Positions 25,150 to 34,506 of a DNA stretch of 43,601 bases are shown here, in pieces; the first letter of the stretch is position 1, and the number at the start of each line of letters is the position of its first letter. Position numbers and translations under genes: made by a program. The notes under the pieces were generated by a model that was not told the origin of the DNA, ran no database searches, and saw only the letters and a list, made by a program, of their open reading frames with translations. Source of the DNA: Novosphingobium sp. (GTDB lineage: Bacteria; Pseudomonadota; Alphaproteobacteria; Sphingomonadales; Sphingomonadaceae); the NCBI GenBank assembly GCA_027311705.1, contig DAICYJ010000071.1, positions 1 to 43,601 on the forward strand. The letters are read 5' to 3'.

Positions 25150-27365
25150 CCGGTAGGCGTCCCGGTCGCTTCGGGCACCGGGACTTTCGGGCGCGGTGAA
25201 AACACGCGGGGCGGCTCGCGGCGAAACCAGCCGTGCTGCCCCTGCGTTTCCGCCACCGTACGGATGCGGCCGGAAACGAGGTCGATCGCCAGCCCGCCAG
25301 TCTGCGACAACATGTGCTTGTCGGCCTTCAGCAGGCGAGGCTGGCACGCCATCGGCAACCAGCGTTCGGAAACGACGATATCCACTCGCTCGCACGCCGC
25401 CGCCAGCGCCAATTCGTCGATGCGGTCCCGCCCACGCCCCAGCAACAGCACGAACCGCCGCCCGCCCCGTACCAGCACCACCGAGCAGAAATCCGAATTA
25501 CAGCGCGCGCCCTTCCACTGGTCCAACGTCGTCACCTCGCCCGCCATGCCCGCACTTTCCAGCAGCGAGTCCCTGGCATAATCCCCCCGCGTGTCGCGCA
25601 GCACCAGCAGGTTCGGCCCCACGCCGGTGATGCCCACATGGCGTCCGTCGCCCGAAACCAGCACATCGGGGGCGCGCTGGATGAAGAACAATCCCGTCGC
25701 CAGCGCGACCGGCAACAGACCCCAAAGCCGCACCCGCCCGCCCCACAAGGCCAACCACAGCAATCCGCCGACAAACAATCCGAACACCCAGCCCGGCATA
25801 GCGGGCATCATCGTCACCGCGCCCGGCATGTTCGCGGTCACATGCGCCAGCCACAGCAGCAGTTCCAGCGACTTGCCAGTCAGCCACCACGCCGGCGCGC
25901 CTGCCCCCGCCATGTCCATCACCAGCGCCAGCGCGATCAACGGCATCGTGGTGAACGTCGTCAGCGGGATCGCCACCACGTTGGCCAGTGCGCCGTAAAC
26001 CCCGGCGCGGTGAAAGTGGAACAGGCCGATGGGCATCAGCGCCAGTTCGATCACCACGCCCGTCGCCAGCAGCATCGCAAGGTGCCGCCCGGTGCGCACC
26101 AGCCAGCCTTCCTCGCGCGCCGCCAGAAAGACCTTGGCTGGCCCCGCATTGTGAAAGGCCACGATCGCGATGACCGAGGCGAAGCTCATCTGGAAGCTGG
26201 GCCCCAGCACCGATTCCGGCCAGAACACCATCACGAACAGCGCCGCCACCGCCAGCAACCTCAAGGACAGCGGATCGCGCCCCAGCGCCAGTGCACCCAG
26301 CACCAGCAGAGAACCGATCACAGATCGCACCGTCGGCACTTCGGACCCGGTGATTAGCGTATAGGCAATGCCCGTAAGCGCACCAATCCCGGCCGCCACC
26401 AGCGGCAGGCGGGTGCGCAGCACGATCCACGGAAACAGCGCGAGCAACCGGATCGTCAGGAAGTAAGCCCCGGCGATCACCGCGCTGACGTGCAACCCGC
26501 TGATCGATAGCAGGTGCGTGAGCCCCGCATCACGCATCGCATCCTCGTCTTCCGGCGCAATCGCTCCCCGGTCGCCGCTGGCCAGCGCCGCCGCGATGGC
26601 TCCCGGCGATCCGCCCAGCTGGCCCCGCACATGATCAGCCAGTTGCTGCTGCACGCGCCGCAACGAAGTCGCGCCATCGGCCGGAGCGACGAGCGTGACC
26701 GGACCGATAGCTGCCCCGGTCGCCGCCAGTCCCTGAAACCACGCGGTCAGAGCGAAGTCGTAGCCACCCGGCAGCATCGGCGAGGCAGGCGGCATCAACC
26801 GCGCGCGCAATCGCACCGTTGCCCCTTCGCCAAGGCCGGGCAGATCACCCGCAAGCGGCACGTTCACCCGCACGCGCAGCGGCAGGTCGTGCCCTTCCAC
26901 ACGGCCATCGATCAGCAGGCGGATGCGTTCGCGCGCGCCCTGCTCCTGCCGATCGACCACTTTGCCTTCGATCATGGCGATTTCGGGCCGGGTGATTCCC
27001 GGCTCCCCCACCAGTGCGGATTTGGCCCAGATCGTGGTGCATCCGGCAGCTGTCATCAGCGCCATTGCCATGATCGCCAGTCGCAGATGCTGATTTTCCC
27101 CATCACGATCGAGCAGCAGCGCCAGAATTCCCGCCGCAGCGCACAGTGCCAGCAGGGCCGCCCATTCCCATGGCCCCGGAAGCACGGCCCATCCCGCAAT
27201 TCCGCCACCGAACGCAACCGAAAGCCATGGTCCGCGTTCAAATGGACGGGCGGCGAGGAAAGCTTCTATATTGCGCTGCACACTGGACAACGGCATCGGA
27301 TTGTCCCAATGCCGCGCGCGTTGCCCTGCGGTTTCATCCTCCCAGCCGAGGGGGGGCAGGGTCAT
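25143..27365 (-). CDS. comEC: ComEC/Rec2 family membrane protein
   Basis: A 740-residue inner-membrane protein of the DNA-uptake channel family. An N-terminal DUF4131 region ([20 protein letters not shown] onward, with an OB-like domain [16 protein letters not shown]) leads to the competence domain with [20 protein letters not shown] and many membrane segments, and a C-terminal soluble part. That C-terminal part has [14 protein letters not shown] and lacks a clear metallo-beta-lactamase HxHxDH motif. The start is uncertain: ATG 27365 is given; ATG 27296 also fits, and the frame is open upstream into the gltX gene. It is convergent with lexA. Confidence 0.88.
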   Translation of the reverse strand: MTLPPLGWEDETAGQRARHWDNPMPLSSVQRNIEAFLAARPFERGPWLSVAFGGGIAGWAVLPGPWEWAALLALCAAAGILALLLDRDGENQHLRLAIMAMALMTAAGCTTIWAKSALVGEPGITRPEIAMIEGKVVDRQEQGARERIRLLIDGRVEGHDLPLRVRVNVPLAGDLPGLGEGATVRLRARLMPPASPMLPGGYDFALTAWFQGLAATGAAIGPVTLVAPADGATSLRRVQQQLADHVRGQLGGSPGAIAAALASGDRGAIAPEDEDAMRDAGLTHLLSISGLHVSAVIAGAYFLTIRLLALFPWIVLRTRLPLVAAGIGALTGIAYTLITGSEVPTVRSVIGSLLVLGALALGRDPLSLRLLAVAALFVMVFWPESVLGPSFQMSFASVIAIVAFHNAGPAKVFLAAREEGWLVRTGRHLAMLLATGVVIELALMPIGLFHFHRAGVYGALANVVAIPLTTFTTMPLIALALVMDMAGAGAPAWWLTGKSLELLLWLAHVTANMPGAVTMMPAMPGWVFGLFVGGLLWLALWGGRVRLWGLLPVALATGLFFIQRAPDVLVSGDGRHVGITGVGPNLLVLRDTRGDYARDSLLESAGMAGEVTTLDQWKGARCNSDFCSVVLVRGGRRFVLLLGRGRDRIDELALAAACERVDIVVSERWLPMACQPRLLKADKHMLSQTGGLAIDLVSGRIRTVAETQGQHGWFRREPPRVFSPRPKVPVPEATGTPTGQ

Positions 27366-27423
27366 AGCCACGTCTGCCTTCGGGGGATGGGGCATACCGT
27401 ACTTAGGAAGGATTGCGCCGGGG

Positions 27424-28899
27424 ATGGCAAGCGCCACTGAGACCGTTTTTGCAGGACCGGACGGAAAGTCCGGCCCGACGTCCCGTGTCGTTACCCGCTT
27501 CGCGCCCTCGCCCACCGGTTACCTGCATATCGGCGGTGCGCGCACCGCGCTGTTCAACTGGCTGTTCGCCCGCCACCATGGCGGCACCTACCTGCTGCGG
27601 ATCGAGGATACCGACCGCGCCCGTTCGACCGAACCCGCGATCGAGGCGATCTTCGACGGGCTGAACTGGCTGGGCATCGGCGGCGATGAAGCGCCCGTGT
27701 TCCAGTTCGCCCGCAGCGGCCGGCATGCCGAAGTCGCCGCACAGCTGCTCGCGGCCGGCCACGCCTATCGCTGCTATCTGACGCAGGAAGAACTCGCCGC
27801 TCGCCGCGAAAAGGCGCAGGCCGAACGCAAACCCTTCCGCATCGTCAGCGAATGGCGCGATGCCGATGCCGCGACATGGCCCGAAGGCCAGCCCTACGTC
27901 GTTCGCATCAAGGCCCCGCGCGATGGCGAGACCGTGATCGACGATCTGGTGCAGGGCAGCGTCACTGTCCAGAATGCCGAGATCGACGATTTCGTGCTGC
28001 TGCGTTCGGATGGCACGCCGACGTACATGCTCGCGGTGGTGGTCGACGACCACGACATGGGCGTCACCCACGTGATCCGCGGCGACGACCACTTGAACAA
28101 CGCCTTCCGCCAGGTTGTGATCCTGCGCGCGATGGACGCGATCGAGGGCGGCTGGCCCGATCCATTCTATGCCCACATCCCGCTGATCCACGGATCGGAT
28201 GGGGCCAAGCTTTCCAAGCGACACGGCGCGCTGGGCGTCGATGCCTATCGTGACGAGATGGGCCTGCTGCCCGAAGCGGTGTTCAACTACCTGCTTCGGC
28301 TCGGCTGGGGCCACGGTGACGAGGAAATCATCAGCCGCGATCAGGCGATCGAATGGTTCGATATCGCGCATGTCGGCAAGTCCGCCTCGCGTTTCGACCT
28401 CAAGAAGCTGCAGAACCTCAACGGCCACTATCTGCGCGAAGCCGACGATGCTCGCCTTGCTGAGCTGGTCGCGCCGCGCCTTGCCGCGCTGGCTCCGGCT
28501 TTCGATGCGGAACGCGATAGCGCCCTGCTCGAACGTGCAATGCCGGTGTTGAAAGTGCGCGCTGCCGATCTGAACGATCTCGCCGCAGGCGCCGTGTTCC
28601 TGTTCGCCACCCGCCCGCTGCCGCTCGACGCCAAGGCGCAAAGCCTGCTGACGGACGAGGCCCGCGCAATGGTTACCCGGATCGCGGATCGGATCGGGGC
28701 TGAAACCGACTGGACAAGCGACGTTCTCGAAGCCAGTCTCAAATCAATGGCCGAGGAACTTGGGGTCGGATTGGGCAAGCTCGCCCAGCCTTTGCGCGCG
28801 AGCTTGACCGGACAGGCTACCTCGCCCGGAATTTTCGACGTACTGACGCTGCTTGGCCGCGACGAGTCGCTCGCCCGGCTGCGCGATCAGGCGGCGTGA
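27424..28899 (+). CDS. gltX: Glutamyl-tRNA synthetase
   Basis: A 491-residue class I synthetase charging tRNA-Glu. The HIGH motif is [20 protein letters not shown] and the KMSKS motif is [23 protein letters not shown] and the anticodon-binding domain from about residue 330 are present. The ATG at 27424 gives a 20-residue lead before TRFAPSPTG; the frame is open upstream but overlaps comEC. GGAAGGA lies 14 bases before the ATG. It is divergent from comEC and is followed by gltA after 43 bases. Confidence 0.96.
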   Translation: MASATETVFAGPDGKSGPTSRVVTRFAPSPTGYLHIGGARTALFNWLFARHHGGTYLLRIEDTDRARSTEPAIEAIFDGLNWLGIGGDEAPVFQFARSGRHAEVAAQLLAAGHAYRCYLTQEELAARREKAQAERKPFRIVSEWRDADAATWPEGQPYVVRIKAPRDGETVIDDLVQGSVTVQNAEIDDFVLLRSDGTPTYMLAVVVDDHDMGVTHVIRGDDHLNNAFRQVVILRAMDAIEGGWPDPFYAHIPLIHGSDGAKLSKRHGALGVDAYRDEMGLLPEAVFNYLLRLGWGHGDEEIISRDQAIEWFDIAHVGKSASRFDLKKLQNLNGHYLREADDARLAELVAPRLAALAPAFDAERDSALLERAMPVLKVRAADLNDLAAGAVFLFATRPLPLDAKAQSLLTDEARAMVTRIADRIGAETDWTSDVLEASLKSMAEELGVGLGKLAQPLRASLTGQATSPGIFDVLTLLGRDESLARLRDQAA

Positions 28900-28942
28900 A
28901 CGGATACAGCAGACACCATCATCACGAACAGGAGGGCATAGC

Positions 28943-30229
28943 GTGAGCGACAACCAGGCGACCTTGACCGCGGACGGCCAGACCGTCGACATGCCGGTGC
29001 GGAGCGGCACAATCGGCCCCGATGTGGTCGATATCCGCAAGCTCTATGCCCAGACGGGGCTGTTCACGTACGATCCCGGCTTTACCTCCACCGCCAGCTG
29101 CGACAGCGCGATCACCTACATCGATGGCGATGAAGGCGTGCTGCTGCACCGCGGCTATCCCATCGGCCAGCTGGCCGAACAGTCGTCGTTCATGGAAGTC
29201 TGCTACCTGCTGCTGAATGGCGAACTGCCCAGCGCGGCCGAGCTGACCAAGTTCTCGACCACGATCAGCCGCCACACCATGGTCCACGAGCAGCTTTCGA
29301 GCTTCTTCAGCGGGTTCCGCCGCGATGCCCACCCAATGGCGATCATGTGCGGCGTGGTCGGTGCGCTTTCGGCGTTCTACCATGATTCCACCGATATCGC
29401 GGATGCCGAACAGCGCCGTATCAGTGCGCACCGCCTGATTGCCAAGATGCCGACGATCGCGGCGATGGCGTTCAAGTATTCGGTTGGCCAGCCCTTCGTC
29501 TATCCGCGCAACGATCTTTCGTATGCGGGCAACTTCCTGCGGATGACCTTCGGCGTGCCTGCCGAGGAATACGAGGTGGTTCCGGCTGTTGAAAAGGCGA
29601 TGGACCGGATCTTCATCCTCCACGCCGATCACGAACAGAATGCCTCGACCAGCACGGTTCGCCTTGCTGGCTCGTCCGGCGCCAATCCGTTTGCCTGCGT
29701 CGCGGCCGGCATCGCCTGCCTGTGGGGCCCGGCACACGTCGGCGCCAACGAAGCGGCGCTCAACATGCTCAAGGAAATCGGCACGCCCGACAAGATCCCT
29801 GAGTACATCGCCCGTGCCAAGGACAAGAACGACCCGTTCCGCCTGATGGGCTTCGGCCACCGCGTGTACAAGAACTACGATCCGCGCGCGACGGTGATGC
29901 AGAAGACCGTGCGCGAAGTGTTCGACGCGCTCAACGTCAATGATCCGCTGTTCGAGACGGCGCTGGAGCTTGAGCACATCGCGCTCAACGATCCCTACTT
30001 CGTCGACAAGAAGCTGTTCCCGAACGTCGATTTCTATTCGGGCATCATCCTTTCGGCCATCGGCTTCCCGACGACGATGTTTACTGTGCTGTTCGCCCTT
30101 GCCCGCACCGTCGGCTGGGTGGCACAATGGAACGAGATGATCAGCGATCCAGGTCAGAAGATCGGTCGCCCCCGCCAGCTCTACACAGGCCCGGCCGAGC
30201 GCGACTACATTCCCGTCAGCAACCGCTGA
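28943..30229 (+). CDS. gltA: Citrate synthase
   Basis: A 428-residue type II citrate synthase condensing oxaloacetate and acetyl-CoA at the head of the TCA cycle. The N-terminal beta domain ([20 protein letters not shown]) and [17 protein letters not shown] are those of hexameric Gram-negative enzymes. Catalytic His is in [11 protein letters not shown] region and [14 protein letters not shown], and Asp in [13 protein letters not shown]. The start is GTG 28943 preceded by AGGAGG seven bases upstream; open codons before it lie in the gltX end. The small membrane gene follows after 21 bases with its own GGAGG. Confidence 0.97.
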   Translation: MSDNQATLTADGQTVDMPVRSGTIGPDVVDIRKLYAQTGLFTYDPGFTSTASCDSAITYIDGDEGVLLHRGYPIGQLAEQSSFMEVCYLLLNGELPSAAELTKFSTTISRHTMVHEQLSSFFSGFRRDAHPMAIMCGVVGALSAFYHDSTDIADAEQRRISAHRLIAKMPTIAAMAFKYSVGQPFVYPRNDLSYAGNFLRMTFGVPAEEYEVVPAVEKAMDRIFILHADHEQNASTSTVRLAGSSGANPFACVAAGIACLWGPAHVGANEAALNMLKEIGTPDKIPEYIARAKDKNDPFRLMGFGHRVYKNYDPRATVMQKTVREVFDALNVNDPLFETALELEHIALNDPYFVDKKLFPNVDFYSGIILSAIGFPTTMFTVLFALARTVGWVAQWNEMISDPGQKIGRPRQLYTGPAERDYIPVSNR

Positions 30230-30250
30230 CATTCACTTCAGGAGGCGGTG

Positions 30251-30442
30251 ATGAAGATTATCCTGCGGATCATCGGCATCGCCGCCATCCTGATGGGCCT
30301 GTTGTGGACAGGTCAGGGCGCGGGCCTGATCATGTGGCCCGCCTCCAGCTTCATGCTGGCGCAGCGCCAGTGGATCATGTGGGGCCTGCTGCTGGTGTTG
30401 CTGGGCGCAGCCGTTCTGCTGCGCTCGGGCAAGCGCAAGTAA
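30251..30442 (+). CDS. Small two-helix membrane protein
   Basis: A 63-residue protein of two membrane helices (about 5-20 and 41-58) joined by GQGAGLIMWPASSFMLAQRQWI. The W-P-x-SSFM pattern is one seen in small conserved membrane proteins of Proteobacteria; no function is known to me. GGAGG lies 6 bases before the ATG. It follows gltA closely and probably shares its transcript. It is convergent with the histidine-kinase-like gene, 3 bases apart. Confidence 0.75.
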   Translation: MKIILRIIGIAAILMGLLWTGQGAGLIMWPASSFMLAQRQWIMWGLLLVLLGAAVLLRSGKRK

Positions 30443-30445
30443 CGA

Positions 30446-31819
30446 TCAGCCGCGGGCGGTCATCGCCGCTTGCAGGTCCGCCGGCAGGCTGAGCACGAAC
30501 GTAGCGCCCTTGCCCGGCGCGCTTTCGACATGCAGGTCTCCGCCCATCGCACGGGCCAGCCGGCGCGAGATGTAGAGGCCCAGGCCGCTGCCGCCGTCGC
30601 CACTGCGACCCAGCCGCTCGAACTTTTCGAACACTCGGTCGGCCTGTTCGGGGGTCAGCCCTTCGCCCTCGTCGGTCACCGTCAGCCACGCGACATCGCC
30701 CTCGATGCCGCAGGCAAGCGATACGGCCGAATGACCGGGGGTATAGCGGATGGCGTTGCTCAACAGGTTCAGCAACACCTGCAACACTCGTCGAAACTCG
30801 CCGATGGCCGGGGCTTGGTCGCTTTCGGGCGGCGTGTGGAGCACGATCCCGCGTTCCTGGGCGCGGACAGACAGGATGCCGGCGGCGCGGCGGGCACAGT
30901 CGGCGAGGTCGATGCGATCGGGCGCCGGGCTGAAATCGGGCGCTTCCACGGCTTCCAGATCGGCTAGGTCTTCCACCAGGCCCATCAGGTGCCGCCCAGC
31001 TTCGGCAATATCGGCAGCGTAGTTGGCGTATTCGTCGGCCAGCGGTCCGGCCAGACGGGTGCGGATGGTCTCGGCGTTGGCGACGATCCGGGCGATGGGC
31101 TGGCGCAGCGCGGGCGCAAGATCGCGGCCGAGCAGGCTGTTCCATGCGGGCAAGCCACCCGCCGCGTCGGCCGCCTCGTGCGGCAGGCGCTCGATCGCTT
31201 CGGGAATGGCGATCAGCTCGAAACCGCCACCGCTGCGTGGCAGGATGCGCGCGCGCCAGCGCCGGGCCGATCCCGCAACTGTAAACGTCGCATCGTCGAG
31301 CAAGCGCCAGTGCAGCGGTTGGTGGCCGCCGGCCCAGTGGTCCGCCAGCGTGTCCAGCTTGACGAAATCGGTCCAGTAACGGCCTGCGCCGGCTGCGACG
31401 GCCTTGCCGAACTGCGCCAGATCGGGCGCGCCGACTTGCGCCGCCAGAACGCGCTGTTCGGCATCGAGCAGCAAGTGCGCCTCGCCCAGTTGGCGCAAAA
31501 GTTCTTCGGGGGCCTGCACATCGACCGGCTGGTCGCCCGCCAGCTTCCACTGGCTCAGTTCCAGCGTCGTGCCTTCGCCCGCAGGCGCGACCGAGGCCCA
31601 AGCCGAGATCGGCTTGCCATCGTCCACCGCCACGATCGTGCGCGACATCGGCAAGTGCGACCGGCGGGACTTTCGCACCAGCGCCAGCAGCGCTGGGATC
31701 GCTATCGCCCCCGGCAACTCACCGCCGCAACGCAGTTGCAGGCCGGCCAGCGGCTCGTCCGCTTCCAGCAGCCGGTCTGCGCCGTCACAGCGGGCACGGA
31801 TCGGCGCGACGGTCGCCAT
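30446..31819 (-). CDS. Histidine-kinase-like protein lacking the acceptor His
   Basis: A 457-residue cytoplasmic protein, no membrane segment. Residues 1-210 are unassigned (a PAS-like part may lie at about 110-205). The dimerisation helix reads APALRQPIARIVANAE (235-250), aligned to SHELRTPLNAIIGFAE, so Pro236 replaces the phosphorylated His. The ATP domain is complete: N box LLNLLSNAIRYTP (349-361), G1 DEGEGL (383-388), F box FEKF, G2 GGSGLGLYISR (409-419). It could be a pseudokinase that senses or allosterically controls partners, as DivL does with Tyr in this place. ATG 31819 lies one base after the upstream stop. Confidence 0.85.
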   Translation of the reverse strand: MATVAPIRARCDGADRLLEADEPLAGLQLRCGGELPGAIAIPALLALVRKSRRSHLPMSRTIVAVDDGKPISAWASVAPAGEGTTLELSQWKLAGDQPVDVQAPEELLRQLGEAHLLLDAEQRVLAAQVGAPDLAQFGKAVAAGAGRYWTDFVKLDTLADHWAGGHQPLHWRLLDDATFTVAGSARRWRARILPRSGGGFELIAIPEAIERLPHEAADAAGGLPAWNSLLGRDLAPALRQPIARIVANAETIRTRLAGPLADEYANYAADIAEAGRHLMGLVEDLADLEAVEAPDFSPAPDRIDLADCARRAAGILSVRAQERGIVLHTPPESDQAPAIGEFRRVLQVLLNLLSNAIRYTPGHSAVSLACGIEGDVAWLTVTDEGEGLTPEQADRVFEKFERLGRSGDGGSGLGLYISRRLARAMGGDLHVESAPGKGATFVLSLPADLQAAMTARG

Positions 31820-31820
31820 G

Positions 31821-32783
31821 TCAGCGATGGGATCCAACGCCGGCAAGGATCGCTGCTGCCGTATCGGGATGCAATGCGGAAAGTCCTTCAGGCAGCGTCA
31901 CGTCGGGATGGATCGCCAGAAACTGCGCCGAAATGGCGTCCGCCTTCAACCCGCTGGCGCACAGCGACAGGGCAAGCCGGGGCAGCTGGCTTTCGGTGGT
32001 CGCCACGATCGCGGCCTCGCGGCTTTGACCCGAACCCAGCGCCAGCGCCGTAAGGAACAGCGCGACGCCGGCTTGTTCTGCCGCCAGCCCCTGCACCGCA
32101 TCGCCGCCCATGCCGTCAAGCACACGCCGCATCAGGCCCAGTCGTCCGCGCGTTTCATCGAATTTCCCGCGCAAGGTGCGCTCGGCGATCAGGGCATAGC
32201 CATCCGCCCCCGCATCGTCGCCCACGAACGCGCGCATCGTCACGAGCGCGATGTGGAACAGATCGCCCGGCAGTTCCGCCAAAGGCATTTGCATCCGCCG
32301 CTGCGCCTGCCCGAAGCGGGCGTTGGCGGCCAGCAGGTTCATAGCCAGCGCCGATGCCTGCGCATCCTGCGCGGCGATGCGCGCCTGCAACAGCGGCGGC
32401 AACACCGGGTCCAGCGCCAGTCGGCCCTGCAACCGTTCGGTCAGCTGCCATTCCAGCGCCAGCGTGTGGAGGTGAAACAGGAACGCCTCGTTACCCGCCA
32501 GCACTTGTGCCAGCTCGTCCGCCGCGCGGTGCGCCCAGCCCTGCGGATCGGCATGGCCCGCCGCCTCGGCCAGCGCGATCACCAGCTGGCGGGCGATATC
32601 GTGGAACATGCCGCGCACCCGCGCGACGATTTCGTCACTGAAGATCGAGCTGTCGTCATTGCGCAGCAGGTGCCGCAAAATCGGCGCGTTGCTCGCCAAG
32701 GCCTGGTCCGCAAACGCCAGCTCTTCCTTGAGCAACGCCTCAATTGCGCCCTGTGGGCCGCCGGAAGATGCAGGTTGTGCCAT
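31821..32783 (-). CDS. All-helical protein of unknown function
   Basis: A 320-residue protein with no membrane segments and a helical, Ala/Leu-rich composition throughout, not recognised as a named family. The C-terminal part (LPRLALSLCASGLKADAISA, FLAIHPDVTLPEGL) resembles the repeat-like ends of alphaproteobacterial helical DUF proteins but the match is weak. It is the third gene of the minus-strand operon: 10 bases after the nucleotidyltransferase-like gene and one base before the kinase-like gene (TGA-C-ATG). Tight coupling suggests it acts with the kinase-like protein. Confidence 0.75.
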   Translation of the reverse strand: MAQPASSGGPQGAIEALLKEELAFADQALASNAPILRHLLRNDDSSIFSDEIVARVRGMFHDIARQLVIALAEAAGHADPQGWAHRAADELAQVLAGNEAFLFHLHTLALEWQLTERLQGRLALDPVLPPLLQARIAAQDAQASALAMNLLAANARFGQAQRRMQMPLAELPGDLFHIALVTMRAFVGDDAGADGYALIAERTLRGKFDETRGRLGLMRRVLDGMGGDAVQGLAAEQAGVALFLTALALGSGQSREAAIVATTESQLPRLALSLCASGLKADAISAQFLAIHPDVTLPEGLSALHPDTAAAILAGVGSHR

Positions 32784-32793
32784 CGATCGGACT

Positions 32794-34044
32794 TTAGGCG
32801 CGAGTGGTTAAGACCGGGTTAGGCGCTGTCTTCCGCCCGCCGGCAACCACCAGCGCCGCCACCAGCAGGCCAGCGACGACGGCCTGCAGCACCGGCTCGA
32901 ACGGTAATGCCGCGCTGATCGCCATCAATAATCCGCCGGCCACGAACCGATCGCCCAGCCACCACGTCCACACATGCACCGGCAGCACGCGGGGCAACAG
33001 CCGCAGCAGCAGGAACAATACCGCCGGTGCAAACCACATAGCACCCGAATCAAGCCCCGGAATTGCAGGAGCACCGCCCCGCCAGGCCGCCAGCGTCACG
33101 AAGGCCAGGTCCAGCCCCGCGCTCGCCAATGCGGCAGCGGGCACCCGGCCCGTGGTGGAAAGCAGGGAATCCCGCTCGATCCGCGCCAGCAGCATCGCCG
33201 CCTGTTGAACGATCCACGCGATCCCCAGCATGGCAAATCCGGCGGTCTGCCAGCCGAGCCAGCCTGACCCCAGCCCCAGCAACCCCAACACCAGCGCCGC
33301 CAGCGCCATCAACCACGGCCGCGTGCCAGCATGGAGCAGGGCCGGCCCCAGCCGCTGCACACCCTTGGCCGCGATCCATTCGCCCGGCGATCGCGCATGA
33401 TTGCTGCGGGTGTGCAGGTGCAGCCAGCCCGGCTCGGCGCGGTGCGCTTCGTCCTCGCTCCGGATCAGCCTCCAGCGACCTTCATCGACCAGCGCTGCGG
33501 GCAGCGCCTTCATCGCCACGCGGGTCTGTGTCGCCAGCCGCAGCAGCGCGGATACCGGATTCCATTCGGCCGGCAGATCGCCCAGCCCTGCGACCAGACG
33601 GCCCGGCAGGCGCATGGCGCCAGCGTTGGAATGGTTCAGGTCGATTCGCTCGAACCCGACGGAAAGCCCGGTTTCCACCGGCAGCGTCAGCACCGCCGGT
33701 CCTTCGCCCAGCAGGCGCAAGGCGTCTTCCGGCATCGCCAGCAGGCCATCCGAAAACACCAGCAGTTCGTCTTCAGGTGAAACCAGCGGCACCAGCGCGC
33801 GGGCGGTGGCGATCACATGGAACCGCGCGCCCCCGGCCTCGGCCACGTGCTGCAAGGCCACCAGTTCGCCCGTCAGTGTTTCGGCCAGCACCACCACACG
33901 CGCGCAGCCAAATGCCAGCGCCAAGCCCAGCTGATGCCGCACGATCGAACGCCCGCCGATCGGCAGGTATCCGCGCAAGCCCGGCTCGTGGCCGTCCGCA
34001 TCACCCGCGACGGCTTCCATCATCGATAACAATGCGACCCGCAA
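32794..34044 (-). CDS. Nucleotidyltransferase-like protein with membrane domain
   Basis: A 416-residue protein. Residues 1-225 look like a GT-A-type nucleotidyltransferase fold: LRGYLPIGGRSIVRHQLGLA (the P-x-GG-x-S-I/L segment of NTP transferases), ARVVVLAE, and ELLVFSDGLLAMPEDAL in place of the metal-binding Asp strand. The usual GGxGTR loop is not present. Residues 245-410 hold about six membrane helices; the CDP-alcohol phosphotransferase DG-x2-AR motif is absent. Start TTG 34044 is preceded by GGAGG eight bases upstream. It could make or attach a membrane-linked sugar or inositol phosphate; this is inference. Confidence 0.68.
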   Translation of the reverse strand: MRVALLSMMEAVAGDADGHEPGLRGYLPIGGRSIVRHQLGLALAFGCARVVVLAETLTGELVALQHVAEAGGARFHVIATARALVPLVSPEDELLVFSDGLLAMPEDALRLLGEGPAVLTLPVETGLSVGFERIDLNHSNAGAMRLPGRLVAGLGDLPAEWNPVSALLRLATQTRVAMKALPAALVDEGRWRLIRSEDEAHRAEPGWLHLHTRSNHARSPGEWIAAKGVQRLGPALLHAGTRPWLMALAALVLGLLGLGSGWLGWQTAGFAMLGIAWIVQQAAMLLARIERDSLLSTTGRVPAAALASAGLDLAFVTLAAWRGGAPAIPGLDSGAMWFAPAVLFLLLRLLPRVLPVHVWTWWLGDRFVAGGLLMAISAALPFEPVLQAVVAGLLVAALVVAGGRKTAPNPVLTTRA

Positions 34045-34130
34045 ACGCAGCGCCTCCTGCGTGCATGGTACGGTGCGCGGCCTTCCCTGCCAAGCGCGGG
34101 GTTGGTTCGTTGTTCGTTAAGCGTGCCGGA

Positions 34131-34436
34131 TCACGAAGGCAGCGACAACTCGTCGATCAGCACGCCAATGCGGCGCAGTACGCCCGGTTCGCCCGGTGCG
34201 GCCAACAGCACTTCGTCCGCCAGCTCGATCAATTGGGCCGCATGGAACGTGGCGGCCAGGCTTTTCAGCCGCAGCGCCGCGACATGCCAGTTGCCGTCGC
34301 AGCGTGACCGCTCCAGCAGGTCCAACTGCCGCCGTGCGCTTTCCACAAAGGCGGCGCGCAGTTCAAGGAACAGCGCCGGGTCGTCTCCTGCCACGGCGGA
34401 AACATGTGCATCGATTGCTTCGCCGAGATACGCCAT
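34131..34436 (-). CDS. Hpt-like domain protein lacking the acceptor His
   Basis: A 101-residue single-domain protein with the Hpt helical bundle: LFLELRAAFVESARRQLDLLERS, then NWHVAALRLKSLAATFHAAQ, then LIELADEVLLAAPGE. The active helix should read A-H-x-L-K-G-S-A; here it is A54-L55-R56-L57-K58-S59-L60-A61, so Leu55 replaces the phosphorylated His and Gly is Ser. His51 sits one turn earlier. It is the first gene of the four-gene minus-strand operon, 86 bases before the nucleotidyltransferase-like gene, and is divergent from the coiled-coil gene. Confidence 0.78.
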   Translation of the reverse strand: MAYLGEAIDAHVSAVAGDDPALFLELRAAFVESARRQLDLLERSRCDGNWHVAALRLKSLAATFHAAQLIELADEVLLAAPGEPGVLRRIGVLIDELSLPS

Positions 34437-34454
34437 TCCAACGCTTTACCCCGT

Positions 34455-34480
34455 CAGCGTTAAGGGAGGGTTTAACGCTG
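34455..34480. promoter_or_regulatory. Perfect inverted repeat between divergent genes
   Basis: CAGCGTTAA (34455-34463) and TTAACGCTG (34472-34480) are perfect inverted repeats with an 8-base spacer, in the 70-base gap between the Hpt-like gene and the coiled-coil gene. The spacing places it on both promoters. The TTAA units are 8 bases apart, not the 7 of a CtrA site. Confidence 0.65.
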
Positions 34481-34506
34481 GCCGAATTCCATGATATACC
34501 GGGCAC

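Noticed and set aside
34108..34120. GTTCGTTGTTC before the nucleotidyltransferase-like gene as a LexA box.
   Set aside because: The spacer is 3 bases, not 7.
34460..34475. TTAA-N8-TTAA as a CtrA site.
   Set aside because: CtrA sites have a 7-base spacer; the perfect palindrome around it explains the bases better.
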